From Microbispora rosea subsp. aerata (GTDB lineage: Bacteria; Actinomycetota; Actinomycetes; Streptosporangiales; Streptosporangiaceae): a DNA stretch of 64,000 bases. Each line of letters starts with the position of its first letter. Within the stretch, counting starts at the first letter, position 1. Shown one piece after another: positions 1 to 13,030 of this stretch. The DNA is taken from positions 1 to 64,000 of the forward strand of contig NZ_BMPY01000024.1 in the NCBI RefSeq assembly GCF_014647835.1, given 5' to 3'. Under the pieces are notes generated by a model. The model ran no database searches. It was not told the DNA's origin and worked only from the letters and a program-made list of their open reading frames with translations. The translations under genes and the position numbers were made by a program.

Positions 1-268
1 GAGACACCGTCAAAGGAATTCCGCCACCAACACAAACGTGCTGGCAGACGGGGTAATGCATGATTCATGCACTGGCTTTTAGCACACTGTTGAGTTCTCA
101 AGAAACGGACGCGACCACCATCACCCGAAACCCGACCAGCGAGTCCCGAGATCCAGGGCGATTACTTCCGTTCGGCCGACTTACGGCGATCGCCGTATCG
201 CAGACCTGGAGGGCCTGACGATCTCAGCCGATGCTCTTGTCTGAGCGAACGCCCCTCTCCGGGGCAAC
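1..268 (-). promoter_or_regulatory. Leader of an rRNA operon reading leftward out of the window
   Basis: Read on the minus strand, this stretch carries the actinobacterial pre-16S leader signature TTGAGAACTCAACAGTGTGC (bases 82-101), followed by TACCCCGTC and a segment ending in TTTGACGGTGTCTC. These elements are recalled from Streptomyces-type rrn leaders, where they take part in antitermination and RNase III processing. The 16S gene itself should start just beyond the left edge and is not in the window. The two promoters to the right point the same way. Confidence 0.8.
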
Positions 269-274
269 CACTCC

Positions 275-303
275 ATCTTAAACCCTTGCTCGTCTCACGT
301 CAA
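275..303 (-). promoter_or_regulatory. rRNA promoter, proximal (TTGACG-17-TAAGAT)
   Basis: On the minus strand a -35 box TTGACG (298-303) and a -10 box TAAGAT (275-280) are separated by exactly 17 bases. This is a strong vegetative-sigma (HrdB/SigA type) promoter that would start transcription near base 268, into the rRNA leader. A short inverted repeat AAACC-N4-GGTTT (302-315) overlaps the upstream edge of the -35 box. Confidence 0.75.
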
Positions 304-435
304 ACCTGTCGGTTTAACCGTGTTACGAACAACCCCGACTCGGTGCAGACACTTCGTCTGGGTGGTCGATCAGAGTGGCTTGCCCGTCGGGGCCCGGCCG
401 CCTCTCGGCGTCCCGCTCCCCCCGGGGCGAAGAAA

Positions 436-464
436 ACATTAGGCAACCCCGGCCCGGCCGTCAA
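436..464 (-). promoter_or_regulatory. rRNA promoter, distal (TTGACG-17-TAATGT)
   Basis: A second minus-strand promoter with -35 TTGACG (459-464), a 17-base spacer and -10 TAATGT (436-441) lies about 160 bases upstream of the proximal one and has the same orientation. Tandem promoters are normal for actinobacterial rrn operons. Nothing coding is seen between the promoters and the tyrS terminator. Confidence 0.65.
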
Positions 465-570
465 ATCACACGGAGACGACCTAAACCCCAGTTCAGGCAA
501 GGGGTCACGGCCTCGGCACCCTCGACGCTACCCGATTGTTACCCGCGTCACAACAACTCTTGGCGATAAA

Positions 571-604
571 ACAGCCGCCCCGGCCCAAGGGCCGGGGCGG
601 CTGT
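571..604 (-). terminator. Terminator after tyrS
   Basis: A perfect inverted repeat with 16-base arms (571-586 and 589-604) and an AA centre is followed on the minus strand by TTTATC. It lies 15 bases past the tyrS stop codon. Confidence 0.85.
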
Positions 605-618
605 CCAGCACGACGGGG

Positions 619-1884
619 TCAGGCGACCTCGACGCCGCCGATGGTCTTCTTGCCTCTGCGCAGCACGAGGAACCTGCCGTGCAGCAGGTCGTCCGCCGTG
701 GGCACGTACTCCTCGTCGGTGACCTTCGTGTTGTTCAGGTACGCGCCGCCCTCCTTGACGGCCCGGCGCGCGGCGGACTTCGACTCCACCAGGCCGCTCT
801 GCGCGAGCAGTTCGACGTACGGCGCACCCAGGGCGGGCACGACGGCCTTGGGCACCTCGGCGAGCGCCGACTCCAGCGTGCGGGCGTCGAGCTCGGCCAA
901 GGAGCCCTGGCCGAACAGCGCGCGCGAGGCGGCGACCACCCTGGCCAGCTCGTCGGGGCCGTGGACCATTGACGTCAGGTCCTCGGCCAAGGTTCGTTGT
1001 GCCTCACGAGCGGCCGGCCGCTCGGCCACGGCCCGTTCCAGCGCGTCGATCTCCTCGCGGGTCCGGAAGGTGAAGACCTTCAGGAGCCGCACCACGTCGC
1101 GGTCGTCGGCGTTCAGCCAGTACTGGTAGAACGCGTACGGCGAGGTCAGCGCGGGATCGAGCCAGATCGCGCCGCCGGCGGTCTTGCCGAACTTCGTGCC
1201 GTCGGCCTTGGTGATCAGCTTGCCGGTGAGCGCGTGGACGTGCGCTCCCTCGACGCGGCGGATCAGGTCGACGCCGGCGGTGATGTTGCCCCACTGGTCG
1301 CTGCCGCCGATCTGCAGCGTGCAACCCTGCCGCCGGTACAGCTCCAGGTAGTCGTTGGCCTGCAGGATCTGGTAGCTGAACTCGGTGTAGCTGAGCCCTT
1401 CGCCGGCCAGCCGGGCGGAGACCGACTCCCTCGCCAGCATCCGGTTGACGGGGAAGTGCTTGCCGATGTCCCGGAGGAAGTCGATCGCCGACAGGCTCCC
1501 GGTCCAGTCGAGGTTGCTGACGAGCGTCGCCGCCGTCGGCCCCTCCTCGAACGACAGGAACTTCTCGACCTGCACCCGAATGCGCGACACCCACTCGGCG
1601 ACGACGTCGGTGGAGTTGAGCGCGCGCTCGGTGCTGCGGCCGCTCGGATCGCCGATCAAACCGGTGGCGCCTCCGACCAGACCGATGGGCCGGTGCCCCG
1701 CCCGCTGGAAGCGGGTCAGGATCAGCAGCGTCGCCAGGTTGCCCATGTGCAGCGAGGGCGCGGTTGGATCGAAGCCCGCATAGACGGTGATCGGACCGTC
1801 GGCTAGCGCCTTGCGCAGCGCGTCGATGTCGGTCGTCTGCGCGATCACGTCGCGCCACTCGAGTTCGTCGAGGATGTCGGTCAT
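619..1884 (-). CDS. tyrS: Tyrosyl-tRNA synthetase
   Basis: Charges tRNA-Tyr with tyrosine in the cytoplasm. The class I signatures are visible: HMGN in place of HIGH at residues 46-49 and KFGKT in place of KMSKS near 231-235, with an S4 RNA-binding domain over roughly the last 70 residues. The chosen ATG gives 421 residues and aligns in length with the family. An upstream in-frame GTG at 1923 would add 13 residues, and neither start has a convincing ribosome-binding site. It is the last gene of the minus-strand arginine/repair block and ends in a strong hairpin. A 6-bp hairpin (GTACGG-CTT-type loop, about 1952-1967) lies in its 5' region, but no T-box features are apparent. Confidence 0.95.
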   Translation of the reverse strand: MTDILDELEWRDVIAQTTDIDALRKALADGPITVYAGFDPTAPSLHMGNLATLLILTRFQRAGHRPIGLVGGATGLIGDPSGRSTERALNSTDVVAEWVSRIRVQVEKFLSFEEGPTAATLVSNLDWTGSLSAIDFLRDIGKHFPVNRMLARESVSARLAGEGLSYTEFSYQILQANDYLELYRRQGCTLQIGGSDQWGNITAGVDLIRRVEGAHVHALTGKLITKADGTKFGKTAGGAIWLDPALTSPYAFYQYWLNADDRDVVRLLKVFTFRTREEIDALERAVAERPAAREAQRTLAEDLTSMVHGPDELARVVAASRALFGQGSLAELDARTLESALAEVPKAVVPALGAPYVELLAQSGLVESKSAARRAVKEGGAYLNNTKVTDEEYVPTADDLLHGRFLVLRRGKKTIGGVEVA

Positions 1885-2015
1885 CTCCGACGTCGGCACG
1901 AGGTTGCCTGAAGTTGCGGTCACGGTCGTAGCTTTCGCCTATCGATGGTGGATGTACGGGCTTCCGTACAAGCCTGCCTGATCACAAAACCTTATCGCCA
2001 CTTGATACCGGCGCG

Positions 2016-2699
2016 TCAGCTCGTGGTCCGCCCCCGGCGCCGGGGGACGTGGGCCCGGTAGGGCGAGACGGTGGGGTCGCCGTCGATCCAGAACCTCCAG
2101 GGCGTCTCGGCGCCCGCCGAGACGCCGGTGCGCGGGCCCGTCCTGACCTGCTCAGGCGGCACCGGCCGCCCCTCGTGCACCCGGATCGGGCCGCCGGAGC
2201 AGCAGTCCGTGCCGTTGTGCTCCCGCACCAGCCCGAGCGCCACCGCGAGCCGGGCCGGTCCGCGGGCGAGATCGCGGTCGGGGACCCGCCGCACCAGCCC
2301 TTCCAGGTCGGGGCCGTCCGCGTGCGGCATGCGGCGGACGCGCGCGGTGTGCACACCGGCGATCACCTCGCCGGCGCGTAACAGGACGGCCGAGCCGGTG
2401 CCCGCGGGCATGCACACGAGGTTCGCGCAGTAGTGCATGCCGTACGTGAAGTAGACGTAGAGGTGCCCCGGCGGGCCGAACATGACCGAGTTGCGCGGAG
2501 TGCGCCCCCGGTAGGTGTGGGAAGCGGGATCCTGCCCCGGCCCGCCGTACGCCTCGACCTCGCTCAGCCGCACCGCCACCGAGCCATGCACGAGCACGCG
2601 GCCGAGCAGGTCGGGGGCGACCACGTCGGAGGGGCGGTCGAAGAAGTCGCGGTCGAGCGGCGCGCCCGCGACGTCCTCGGTCAGCTCTCGCTCGCCCAT
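2016..2699 (-). CDS. 3-methyladenine DNA glycosylase (AAG/MPG family)
   Basis: Base-excision repair enzyme that removes alkylated purines such as 3-methyladenine. The 227-residue protein has the AAG family core: the EVEAY segment with the catalytic glutamate, then a YRGRTPRN segment and [19 protein letters not shown]. The ATG at 2697-2699 lies inside the 3' end of argH (19-base overlap), which suggests translational coupling to argH. Family assignment is firm; substrate range cannot be read from sequence. Confidence 0.9.
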   Translation of the reverse strand: MGERELTEDVAGAPLDRDFFDRPSDVVAPDLLGRVLVHGSVAVRLSEVEAYGGPGQDPASHTYRGRTPRNSVMFGPPGHLYVYFTYGMHYCANLVCMPAGTGSAVLLRAGEVIAGVHTARVRRMPHADGPDLEGLVRRVPDRDLARGPARLAVALGLVREHNGTDCCSGGPIRVHEGRPVPPEQVRTGPRTGVSAGAETPWRFWIDGDPTVSPYRAHVPRRRGRTTS

Positions 2700-4111
2700 G
2701 CCGCCTGGCTGTCGACGATCTCCCGGAGGTTCGCGATCTGGTCGCGGACGCGGTCGGGCGCGGTGCCGCCGAAGGCGCTGCGGGCGGCCAGCGCGCCGCG
2801 CACGTTCAGCACGTCGCGGACGCTCGCGCCGGTGGCGTCGACGGCGAAGTGCGGCGAGACCTTGGCCAGCTCGTCGTCGGTGAGATCGCCGAGGTCCTTG
2901 TCGTTCACCTGGCACCACACCACCAGGTGGCCGACGGCCTCGTGCGCCTCACGGAACGGCACGCCGCGGCGGACCAGCAGCTCGGCGAGGTCGGTCGCCA
3001 GGGCGAAGCCGTCGGGCGCGCTGGCCTCGAGCTTGGCCTTGTTCACCCGCATCGTGGAGATCATGCCGGACACCGCGGGGAGCACCAGGAGCAGGGTGTC
3101 GACCGCGTCGAACACCGGCTCCTTGTCCTCCTGCAGGTCCCGGTTGTAGGTGAGCGGCAGGCCCTTGAGGGTGGTCAGCAGCGACATCAGCGAGCCGATC
3201 AACCGGCCGCTCTTGCCCCTGGCCAGCTCGGCGACGTCGGGGTTCTTCTTCTGCGGCATGATCGACGACCCGGTGGAGTAGGCGTCGTCCACCTCGATCC
3301 ACCGGAACTCCTGCGAGGCCCACAGCACGATCTCCTCGCCGAGCCGGGAGATGTGCACGCCGATCAGCGCCGCGCAGAACAGGAACTCGGCGGCGAAGTC
3401 GCGATCGGCGACCGCGTCCATCGAGTTCGGCGCGGGGGCGTCGAACCCGAGCTCGGCGGCGACGGCCGCGGGGTCGAGCGGCAGGGAGGACCCGGCCAGC
3501 GCGCCCGAGCCGAGCGGCGAGATCGCCGCGCGCCTGTCCCAGTCGCGGAGGCGGTCGACGTCCCTGGTGAAGGCGTGGACGTGGGCGAGAAGCTGGTGGC
3601 CGAACGACACGGGCTGGGCGTGCTGCAGGTGCGTCATGCCGGGGGCGGCGACGTCGGCGTTCTCCTCGGCCTGGCTGATCAGCGCCGTTTCCAGCTCGAC
3701 GAGCCGGGAGACGATCATGCGGACGTGGTCACGCAGGTAGAGGCGCAGATCGGTGGCGATCTGGTCGTTGCGGCTGCGGCCGGCGCGGAGCTTGCCGCCC
3801 AGCGAGCCGAGCCGTTCGAGCAGGCCGCGCTCCAGGGCCGTGTGCACGTCCTCGTCGGCCACGGTGGGGCGGAACTCCCCCGTGCGGCACGCCCGGTCGA
3901 GATCGTCGAGCGCGCCCAGCATGCGGTCGAGCTCATCCTGCGTCAGCAGCCCGGCGCGGTGCAGCACCCGCGCGTGCGCGCGCGAGGCAAGCAGATCGTA
4001 CGGCGCGAGCCGCCAGTCGAACTGCACGCTCACCGACAGGCGCGTGAGGGCGTCCGCGGGTCCCCCCTCGAACCTGCCGCCCCAGAGCCTCATCGGCTTG
4101 TTGTCCGCCAC
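2681..4111 (-). CDS. argH: Argininosuccinate lyase
   Basis: Cleaves argininosuccinate to arginine and fumarate, the last step of arginine synthesis. The 476-residue product starts with the family-typical LWGGRF segment and carries the fumarase/lyase signature [11 protein letters not shown]. The GTG start at 4109-4111 is chosen because GGAGGGAG lies 6-7 bases upstream; the open frame extends further upstream but the added sequence is not family-like. It is separated from argR by 347 bases, and argG, the gene for the preceding enzyme, is not in this window. Confidence 0.95.
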   Translation of the reverse strand: MADNKPMRLWGGRFEGGPADALTRLSVSVQFDWRLAPYDLLASRAHARVLHRAGLLTQDELDRMLGALDDLDRACRTGEFRPTVADEDVHTALERGLLERLGSLGGKLRAGRSRNDQIATDLRLYLRDHVRMIVSRLVELETALISQAEENADVAAPGMTHLQHAQPVSFGHQLLAHVHAFTRDVDRLRDWDRRAAISPLGSGALAGSSLPLDPAAVAAELGFDAPAPNSMDAVADRDFAAEFLFCAALIGVHISRLGEEIVLWASQEFRWIEVDDAYSTGSSIMPQKKNPDVAELARGKSGRLIGSLMSLLTTLKGLPLTYNRDLQEDKEPVFDAVDTLLLVLPAVSGMISTMRVNKAKLEASAPDGFALATDLAELLVRRGVPFREAHEAVGHLVVWCQVNDKDLGDLTDDELAKVSPHFAVDATGASVRDVLNVRGALAARSAFGGTAPDRVRDQIANLREIVDSQAAWASES

Positions 4112-4281
4112 CGTCTTCTCCCTCCGATATTCGAGTCCCTGCCGAAAACATGACCGCGCACCGTTCCCGCCCGGGGCCGCCGTACGTGAATCATGCGCCT
4201 TCGCCGGTTTCCTCCGGCGAGTCTTCGGCGCGACTCCCTCGCGCGGATCCTTCTGCGGGACCAATCCGCGACCTTAGCCGA

Positions 4282-4319
4282 CGTACGCCCCGGTCCCTGC
4301 ACCGGAACCGGGGCGTACG
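4282..4319 (-). terminator. Hairpin in the argR-argH gap
   Basis: The 347-base gap between argR and argH (4112-4458) contains no credible gene. Its only clear structure is this inverted repeat with 13-base arms (CGTACGCCCCGGT and its complement, 4282-4294 and 4307-4319) around a 12-base loop. It lies about 140 bases after the argR stop and has no U-tract, as is common for high-GC actinobacterial terminators. It could end the argCJBDFR transcript or act in the argH leader. Confidence 0.55.
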
Positions 4320-4458
4320 CAGAATGGATCAGGCCCCGCGGGCTCCCGCGCGGCGTGGTTGCGTTCTTTCCGATCGAGTGCGGCGGCCTATCGCCGACGT
4401 GGACCGGCGGTTCTCCCCGCGCGACCGAGGCGACGGCCTCGCCGCGATCGGGGCGCGG

Positions 4459-7232
<2,774 letters not shown>

Positions 7233-7236
<4 letters not shown>

Positions 7237-8186
7237 CGGGCAACCTCCCCGTTCATTGCGCCGTGCGCCGCCGCCCCGGTGCCGTCCGGCACCTCGGGAG
7301 CGGCGTCGTCGGGCTCGACCATCGTCCCGATGCCCTCGTCGGTGAAGATTTCCAGCAGCAGCGCGTGGGGCACCCGGCCGTCGAGCACGTGCGCCTGCGG
7401 GACGCCGCCGCGCACGGCCGTCAGGCACGCCTCCATCTTCGGCACCATGCCGCTGGACAGCGAGGGCAGCAAGGCGGCGAGTTCGGACGCGCTGATCCGG
7501 CTGACGACCTCCTCGCTGTTGGGCCAGTCGGCGTACAGCCCCTCGACGTCGGTGAGGACGATGAGCTTCGACGCCTGGAGCGCCACGGCGAGGGCGGCCG
7601 CGGCGGTGTCGGCGTTGACGTTGTAGATCCCGCCGTCCTCGCCGCGGGCCACGGACGACACCACGGGGATGCGGCCGTCGTCCAGCAGGGCCCGCACCGC
7701 TCCCGCGTCGACCCGGACGATCTCCCCGACCTGGCCGATGTCGACCTTGACGCCGTCCACGACGACGTGCTTGCGCTCGGCGGTGAACAGGTGGGCGTCC
7801 TCGCCGGACATGCCGACCGCGAACGGCCCGTGCGCGTTGATCAGCCCGACCACGTCGCGGTTGACCTGGCCGACCAGGACCATCCGGACGACCTGCATCG
7901 CCTCGGGGGTGGTCACCCGCAGCCCGGACACGAAGTGGCTGTCGATCCCGAGCAGGTCGAGATGCGACTGGATCTGCGGGCCGCCGCCGTGCACGATCAC
8001 CGGCCGCAGGCCGGCGTAGCGCAGGAACACCACGTCGGCCGCGAACTTGGCCCGCAGGTGCTCCTCCGTCATCGCGTTGCCGCCGTACTTGATGACGACG
8101 GTCGCGCCGTGGAAGCGCGCCAGCCAGGGCAGCGCCTCGATCAGTGTGTGCGCCTTGTCCAGGGCGCCGTTCCGCCTGACGCTCAT
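7233..8186 (-). CDS. argB: Acetylglutamate kinase
   Basis: Phosphorylates N-acetylglutamate, usually the arginine-feedback step. The 317-residue product has the amino-acid-kinase glycine motifs [10 protein letters not shown] and [10 protein letters not shown], and the substrate segment [13 protein letters not shown]. The ATG overlaps the argJ stop (ATGA). The C-terminal tail after IGTMVEPDD is short and Ala/Gly rich and probably not catalytic. Confidence 0.95.
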
Positions 8187-9337
8187 GACGAGTACGCCGA
8201 GTTCTCGTGCACGTACGCGGCCGTGAGGTCGGTGGTGTGCACGGTCGCGCTGTGCGGCCCCGCGGACAGGTCGATGGTGATGGTCACGTCGCGGGGGCGC
8301 AGGTCGACCTTGGCACGGTCGTCCCCCGCCGCGCCGCCGCGGCAGATCCAGATGCCGTTGATCGCCACGTTGACCCGGTCGGCCTCGAACACGGCGTCGG
8401 TGGTGCCGACCGCGCTGACCACCCGGCCCCAGTTCGGGTCTTCGCCGTGGATCGCGCACTTGAGCAGGTTCGAGCGGGCCACCGCCCGGCCCACCGCCAC
8501 CGCGTCCTCCTCCGAGGCCGCGCCGACGACCTCGATGGCGATCGCCTTGGAAGCGCCCTCGGCGTCGACGAGGAGCTGCCGGGCGAGGTCCGCGCAGACG
8601 GCGGTGACGACCTTCTCGAACTCGGCGAGGTCGGGACGCACGCCCGACGCGCCGCTCGCGAGCAGCAGCACGGTGTCGTTGGTCGACATGCACCCGTCGG
8701 TGTCGAGCCGGTCGAACGTCACCGACGTCGCCCTGCGCAGCACCGTGTCGAGCTCCTCGGAGGTGAGGTCGGCGTCGGTGGTGAGCACGCACAGCATGGT
8801 GGCGAGCGCGGGCGCGAGCATGCCGGCGCCCTTGGCCATGCCGCCCACCATGTAGCCGTTCTCGCCCCGGCGGAAGGAGATCTTGCTGACGGTGTCGGTG
8901 GTCCTGATCGCGTCGGCCGCCGCGAGGCCGCCGTCACGGCTGAGCTGGGCGGCCGCGGTGTCCACGCCGCCGAGCAGCGCGTCCATCGGCAGCCGTTCGC
9001 CGATCAGGCCGGTGGAGCAGACCGCGATCTCGGCGGCGGAGTCGCCCAGGACCTCCGCCACCTTCTCGGCGGTGGCGTGGGTGTCCTGGAAGCCCAGCGG
9101 GCCGGTGCAGGCGTTGGCGCCTCCGGAGTTGAGCACGACGGCCTTGACCCGGCCGCCGCTCAGGACCTGAGCCGACCACAGGACCGGCGCGGCCTTGAAG
9201 CGGTTGCTGGTGAAGACGCCGGCCGCGGCGCGCGAGGGGCCGTCGTTGACGACCAAGGCCAGGTCGCGGGCACCCCCGCTCTTGATCCCGGCGGCGACTC
9301 CCGCGGCGCGGAAGCCCAGCGGTGCGGTGACGCTCAT
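8183..9337 (-). CDS. argJ: Glutamate N-acetyltransferase / amino-acid N-acetyltransferase
   Basis: Recycles the acetyl group from N-acetylornithine to glutamate and may also make N-acetylglutamate from acetyl-CoA. ArgJ cleaves itself at a conserved Ala-Thr bond; here the motif is [14 protein letters not shown] with nucleophile Thr180. The length of 384 residues is normal. Its ATG overlaps the stop of the upstream 33-codon ORF (ATGA), so its translation is probably coupled to that ORF rather than directly to argC. Confidence 0.95.
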   Translation of the reverse strand: MSVTAPLGFRAAGVAAGIKSGGARDLALVVNDGPSRAAAGVFTSNRFKAAPVLWSAQVLSGGRVKAVVLNSGGANACTGPLGFQDTHATAEKVAEVLGDSAAEIAVCSTGLIGERLPMDALLGGVDTAAAQLSRDGGLAAADAIRTTDTVSKISFRRGENGYMVGGMAKGAGMLAPALATMLCVLTTDADLTSEELDTVLRRATSVTFDRLDTDGCMSTNDTVLLLASGASGVRPDLAEFEKVVTAVCADLARQLLVDAEGASKAIAIEVVGAASEEDAVAVGRAVARSNLLKCAIHGEDPNWGRVVSAVGTTDAVFEADRVNVAINGIWICRGGAAGDDRAKVDLRPRDVTITIDLSAGPHSATVHTTDLTAAYVHENSAYSS

Positions 9338-9435
9338 GCCGCCCCCTTACCCGAACGCTCGGAGTTACGCGGTGCCGAAGGCACGCGGGTCACGATCTCC
9401 CTAATCGCGCTGTGCTTGTCCATACGCTCGCTCAT
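9334..9435 (-). CDS. 33-residue ORF coupled to argJ, unknown function
   Basis: A short open frame fills the gap between argC and argJ. It starts at ATG 9433-9435 behind TTTGAGGAG (7-8 bases upstream) and ends in a TGA overlapping the argJ ATG by 4 bases. The product begins MSERMDKHSAIREIVTRVPS and is basic and polar, with no membrane segment or cysteine. Third-position GC is about 76 per cent, lower than in the flanking genes, so it may be a translated coupling element rather than a conserved protein. A GTGC-CTTCG-GCAC mini-hairpin lies inside it. I recognise no family. Confidence 0.6.
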   Translation of the reverse strand: MSERMDKHSAIREIVTRVPSAPRNSERSGKGAA

Positions 9436-9463
9436 GCGCGCTCCTCAAAGGGGATGATCTTGC

Positions 9464-10534
<1,071 letters not shown>

Positions 10535-10558
10535 TCATGTTCTTGCTGGTGTAGAGAG

Positions 10559-10577
10559 TATGCACTCCAGAGCATGG
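10559..10577 (-). promoter_or_regulatory. Second ARG-box-like site
   Basis: On the minus strand the site reads CCATGCTCTGGAGTGCATA, close to actinobacterial ARG boxes of the form CCATGC-N7/8-TGCATA. It lies about 30 bases further from argC than the palindromic site, roughly three helical turns, consistent with a hexameric ArgR contacting both. I could not define the argC -35/-10 boxes with confidence; they probably lie between or under these sites. Confidence 0.5.
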
Positions 10578-10618
10578 ACATGCAAGCAGCATTCCGAGTG
10601 ATGGACATCTAGCCGACG

Positions 10619-10634
10619 TACCTACCGGTCGGTA
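10619..10634 (+). promoter_or_regulatory. TetR-type operator before the acyl-CoA ligase
   Basis: TACCTACCGGTCGGTA is a near-perfect palindrome (one mismatched pair) 47 bases upstream of the ligase start. It resembles the TACCGACCGGTCGGTA-type sites used by TetR repressors of fatty-acid and acyl-CoA catabolism in actinobacteria. No TetR gene is adjacent, so the regulator would act from elsewhere. Confidence 0.5.
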
Positions 10635-10680
10635 TCGTGAAACAACCGGTTAACAAACGGATCCGGGGAGTGCGCGCAGC

Positions 10681-12336
10681 ATGACGATCACGAACGAACA
10701 GGTCCAGGCTCAGCTCACGGCGCCCGGGCAGATCTTCGAGATGGAAGAGGTCGAGGCCGGCGGTCACAAGATCCGGGCGTGGAAGCACGCTCCGGCGACC
10801 TTCCGGGCCCTCTTGGAGATCACCCGCTTCCACGGGGACAAGGTGTTCGTCGTCTACGAGGACGAGCGGATCACGTACGAGGAGCACTTCCGGCTGGCCG
10901 CGACGCTCGCCAACCGCCTCGTGGACGACTACGGCGTGCGCAAGGGCGACCGCGTCGCCATCGCCATGCGCAACTACCCGGAGTGGATCGTCTCCTTCTC
11001 CGCCGTGCTCGCGGCCGGCGCGGTGGCCGTGCCGCTCAACGCGTGGTGGACCGAGCAGGAGCTGGCGTACGGCCTGAGCGACTCGGGCGCCAAGGTCGTG
11101 ATCGCCGACGGCGAGCGCGCCGCCCGGATGGCCGGCGGCGGCCTGCCGATGATCGTCACCCGCGGCGAGGGGGCCAACTGGGCCGAGGTCCTCGGCGAGG
11201 TCCGGGCCGACGTGACGCTGCCGCAAGTCGATCTGGGCCCCGACGACCCCGCCACGATCTTCTACACCTCCGGCACCACCGGCAGGTCCAAGGGCGCCCT
11301 CGGCAGCCACCGCAACCTCGGCCAGGCGCCGATGACCGTCGCGTACGCGATGATGCGCACCGTCGCGATGGCCGGCAGGGACGTGGCGACGGCGATGCAA
11401 AAGCGCAGGATCACGCTGCTCACCGTGCCGCTCTTCCACGTCACCGGATGCTTCGCCGTACTGATGACCACGATGTTCAGCGGCGGAGGGCTCGTGCTGA
11501 TGTACAAGTGGGACCCCAAGCGGGCGCTGGAGCTCATCGAGCGCGAGAAGGTCACCGTGATGAGCGGCGTGCCGACCAACGCCTGGCAGCTGCTGTCGCA
11601 CCCCGATCTGGACAAGCACGACATCTCCTCGCTCGGCTCGGTCTCGTACGGCGGAGCGCCCGCGCCGCCGAAGCTGCTGGAGCGGCTCACCGAGAGGCTG
11701 CCCAACCGGACCCCGGCCAACGGGTACGGCATGACCGAGACGACGGCGCTCGCGATCTACAACAGCGGCGCCGACTACCTGGCCAGGCCCGACAGCATCG
11801 GGCTGCCGCTGGCCGTGGTGGACGTCAAGGTCTGCGACCCGCTGGGCGCGGAGCTGCCGCCCGGCCAGGTCGGCGAGCTGTGCCTGCGCGGGCCGATCGT
11901 CATCATGGGCTACTGGAACCGCCCGGACGCCACGGCCGAGACGTTCGTCGACGGCTGGCTGCACACCGGAGACCTGGCCCGCGTCGACGAGGACGGCTTC
12001 GTCTACATCGTCGACCGCGCCAAGGACATGGTCATCAGGGGCGGCGAGAACGTCTACTGCGCCGAGGTCGAGGCCGCCCTGTTCGAGCATCCCGCGGTGG
12101 ACGACGCGGCCGTGATCGGCATCCCCGACGACGAGCTGGGCGAGCAGGTCGGCGCGGTCGTACGGCTCAAGCGGGACGCCACGGCCACCGGCGAGGAGCT
12201 CCAGGAGTTCCTGCGCGGCCGCATCGCGGCGTTCAAGGTGCCGGTGCGGTTCTGGTTCAGGGAGACCGAACTGCCGCGCAACCCCGGCGGCAAGGTCCTC
12301 AAGACCCACCTGCGCAGGGAGACCCTGGGCCTGTGA
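10681..12336 (+). CDS. Acyl-CoA synthetase (AMP-dependent, ANL family)
   Basis: Activates a carboxylic acid through an acyl-AMP intermediate to a CoA thioester. The 551-residue protein has the P-loop-like motif FYTSGTTGRSKGA near residue 197, the GYGMTETT segment, the hinge region TGDLARVDEDGF followed by DRAKDMVIRGGENVY, and the catalytic lysine in NPGGKVLK near the C terminus. This layout fits fatty-acyl-CoA synthetases; chain length cannot be told. A GGGGAG site lies 11 bases before the ATG. It is divergent from argC and opens the plus-strand accessory island. Confidence 0.88.
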   Translation: MTITNEQVQAQLTAPGQIFEMEEVEAGGHKIRAWKHAPATFRALLEITRFHGDKVFVVYEDERITYEEHFRLAATLANRLVDDYGVRKGDRVAIAMRNYPEWIVSFSAVLAAGAVAVPLNAWWTEQELAYGLSDSGAKVVIADGERAARMAGGGLPMIVTRGEGANWAEVLGEVRADVTLPQVDLGPDDPATIFYTSGTTGRSKGALGSHRNLGQAPMTVAYAMMRTVAMAGRDVATAMQKRRITLLTVPLFHVTGCFAVLMTTMFSGGGLVLMYKWDPKRALELIEREKVTVMSGVPTNAWQLLSHPDLDKHDISSLGSVSYGGAPAPPKLLERLTERLPNRTPANGYGMTETTALAIYNSGADYLARPDSIGLPLAVVDVKVCDPLGAELPPGQVGELCLRGPIVIMGYWNRPDATAETFVDGWLHTGDLARVDEDGFVYIVDRAKDMVIRGGENVYCAEVEAALFEHPAVDDAAVIGIPDDELGEQVGAVVRLKRDATATGEELQEFLRGRIAAFKVPVRFWFRETELPRNPGGKVLKTHLRRETLGL

Positions 12337-12356
12337 CGCCGCGGCCGGCGCGGCCC

Positions 12357-12395
12357 CGCCCCGGCGCGAGGGCGAAACCCAGTGGCGCCGGGGCG
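12357..12395 (+). terminator. Terminator after the acyl-CoA ligase
   Basis: Arms CGCCCCGGCGC (12357-12367) and GCGCCGGGGCG (12385-12395) enclose a 17-base loop and are followed by AAAACC. The structure starts 20 bases after the ligase stop and separates it from the next gene. Confidence 0.65.
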
Positions 12396-12541
12396 AAAAC
12401 CGGCGGAGGCCGGGCGGGGGCCGTCAGGGGCACGACCGGCAGGGGCAGGCGCCCGCTTACCTCCCGCGTAATCGCCTCTCCTCCGGGCTCCGTGACACCG
12501 TTCACGTGTCGTCACGGAAGACATCCCCGAAGGAGTGGAAG

Positions 12542-12907
12542 ATGACCGACTACACCGCCGTGGCCGAGCGCTACATCGCCGCCTGGAACGAGCGCGACGC
12601 CGAGGCCAGGGCGAAGGCGGTGGCGGAGCTGTGGACCGAGGACGGCGGCTACACCGACCCGCTGGCCGCCGTCACCGGGCACGACGGGATCGCCGCGGTG
12701 ATCGCCGGGGCCCGGGAGATGTTCCCCGGTTTCGTGTTCACCCTGGGCGGGCCGGTCGACGGACACCACGACGTCGCGCGCTTCACCTGGCACCTCGGCC
12801 CCGAGGGCGCCGCCGAGCCGGTCGTGATCGGGTTCGACGTCGTGACGCTCGCGGAGGACGGCCGGATCCGGAACGTGTACGGCTTCCTGGACAAGGTCCC
12901 CGCCTGA
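12542..12907 (+). CDS. SnoaL-like / NTF2-fold protein
   Basis: A 121-residue single-domain protein of the NTF2-like superfamily, which includes SnoaL-type cyclases, ketosteroid-isomerase-like enzymes and non-enzymatic proteins. Typical elements are YIAAWNERD at the start, the tryptophan-aspartate segment LWTEDGGYTDPL, and a FDVVTLAEDGRIRNVYGF strand near the end. The ATG at 12542 has GAAGGAG 6-7 bases upstream. The substrate is unknown. It lies between a fatty-acid ligase and a secreted deacetylase with its own upstream region, so a shared pathway is not indicated. Confidence 0.8.
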   Translation: MTDYTAVAERYIAAWNERDAEARAKAVAELWTEDGGYTDPLAAVTGHDGIAAVIAGAREMFPGFVFTLGGPVDGHHDVARFTWHLGPEGAAEPVVIGFDVVTLAEDGRIRNVYGFLDKVPA

Positions 12908-12974
12908 CCGCCTCTCCCGGGGCCCCGGAGCCCGCCGCTCAGGAGGGCTCCGAGGGCTCCGCCGTCTCGCCGGC

Positions 12975-12987
12975 ATGAAACTTTCAT
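12975..12987. promoter_or_regulatory. ATGAAAcTTTCAT palindrome
   Basis: A perfect 13-base palindrome about 183 bases upstream of the deacetylase. It resembles GAAA-N-TTTC sites I recall from LacI-type regulated polysaccharide-degradation genes of actinomycetes; that link is memory, not a search. Its 11-base core recurs at 50542-50552. Confidence 0.4.
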
Positions 12988-13030
12988 CCCAAGTTACAGC
13001 AGCGTGAAGTCACCTTGATCGGTTCACTGA

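Noticed and set aside
1885-2015. T-box riboswitch before tyrS
   Set aside because: The gap is about 130 bases, with a single GTACGG hairpin and no T-box bulge, specifier loop or terminator/antiterminator pair.
12488-12515. GTGACAC...GTGTCGTCAC as an operator before the SnoaL-like gene
   Set aside because: The arms pair only with an internal two-base bulge, so the symmetry is weak and could be chance in this composition.
10779-12545. 588-codon frame inside the acyl-CoA ligase region
   Set aside because: Arg/Pro-rich shadow in another frame; the ligase frame contains all catalytic motifs.
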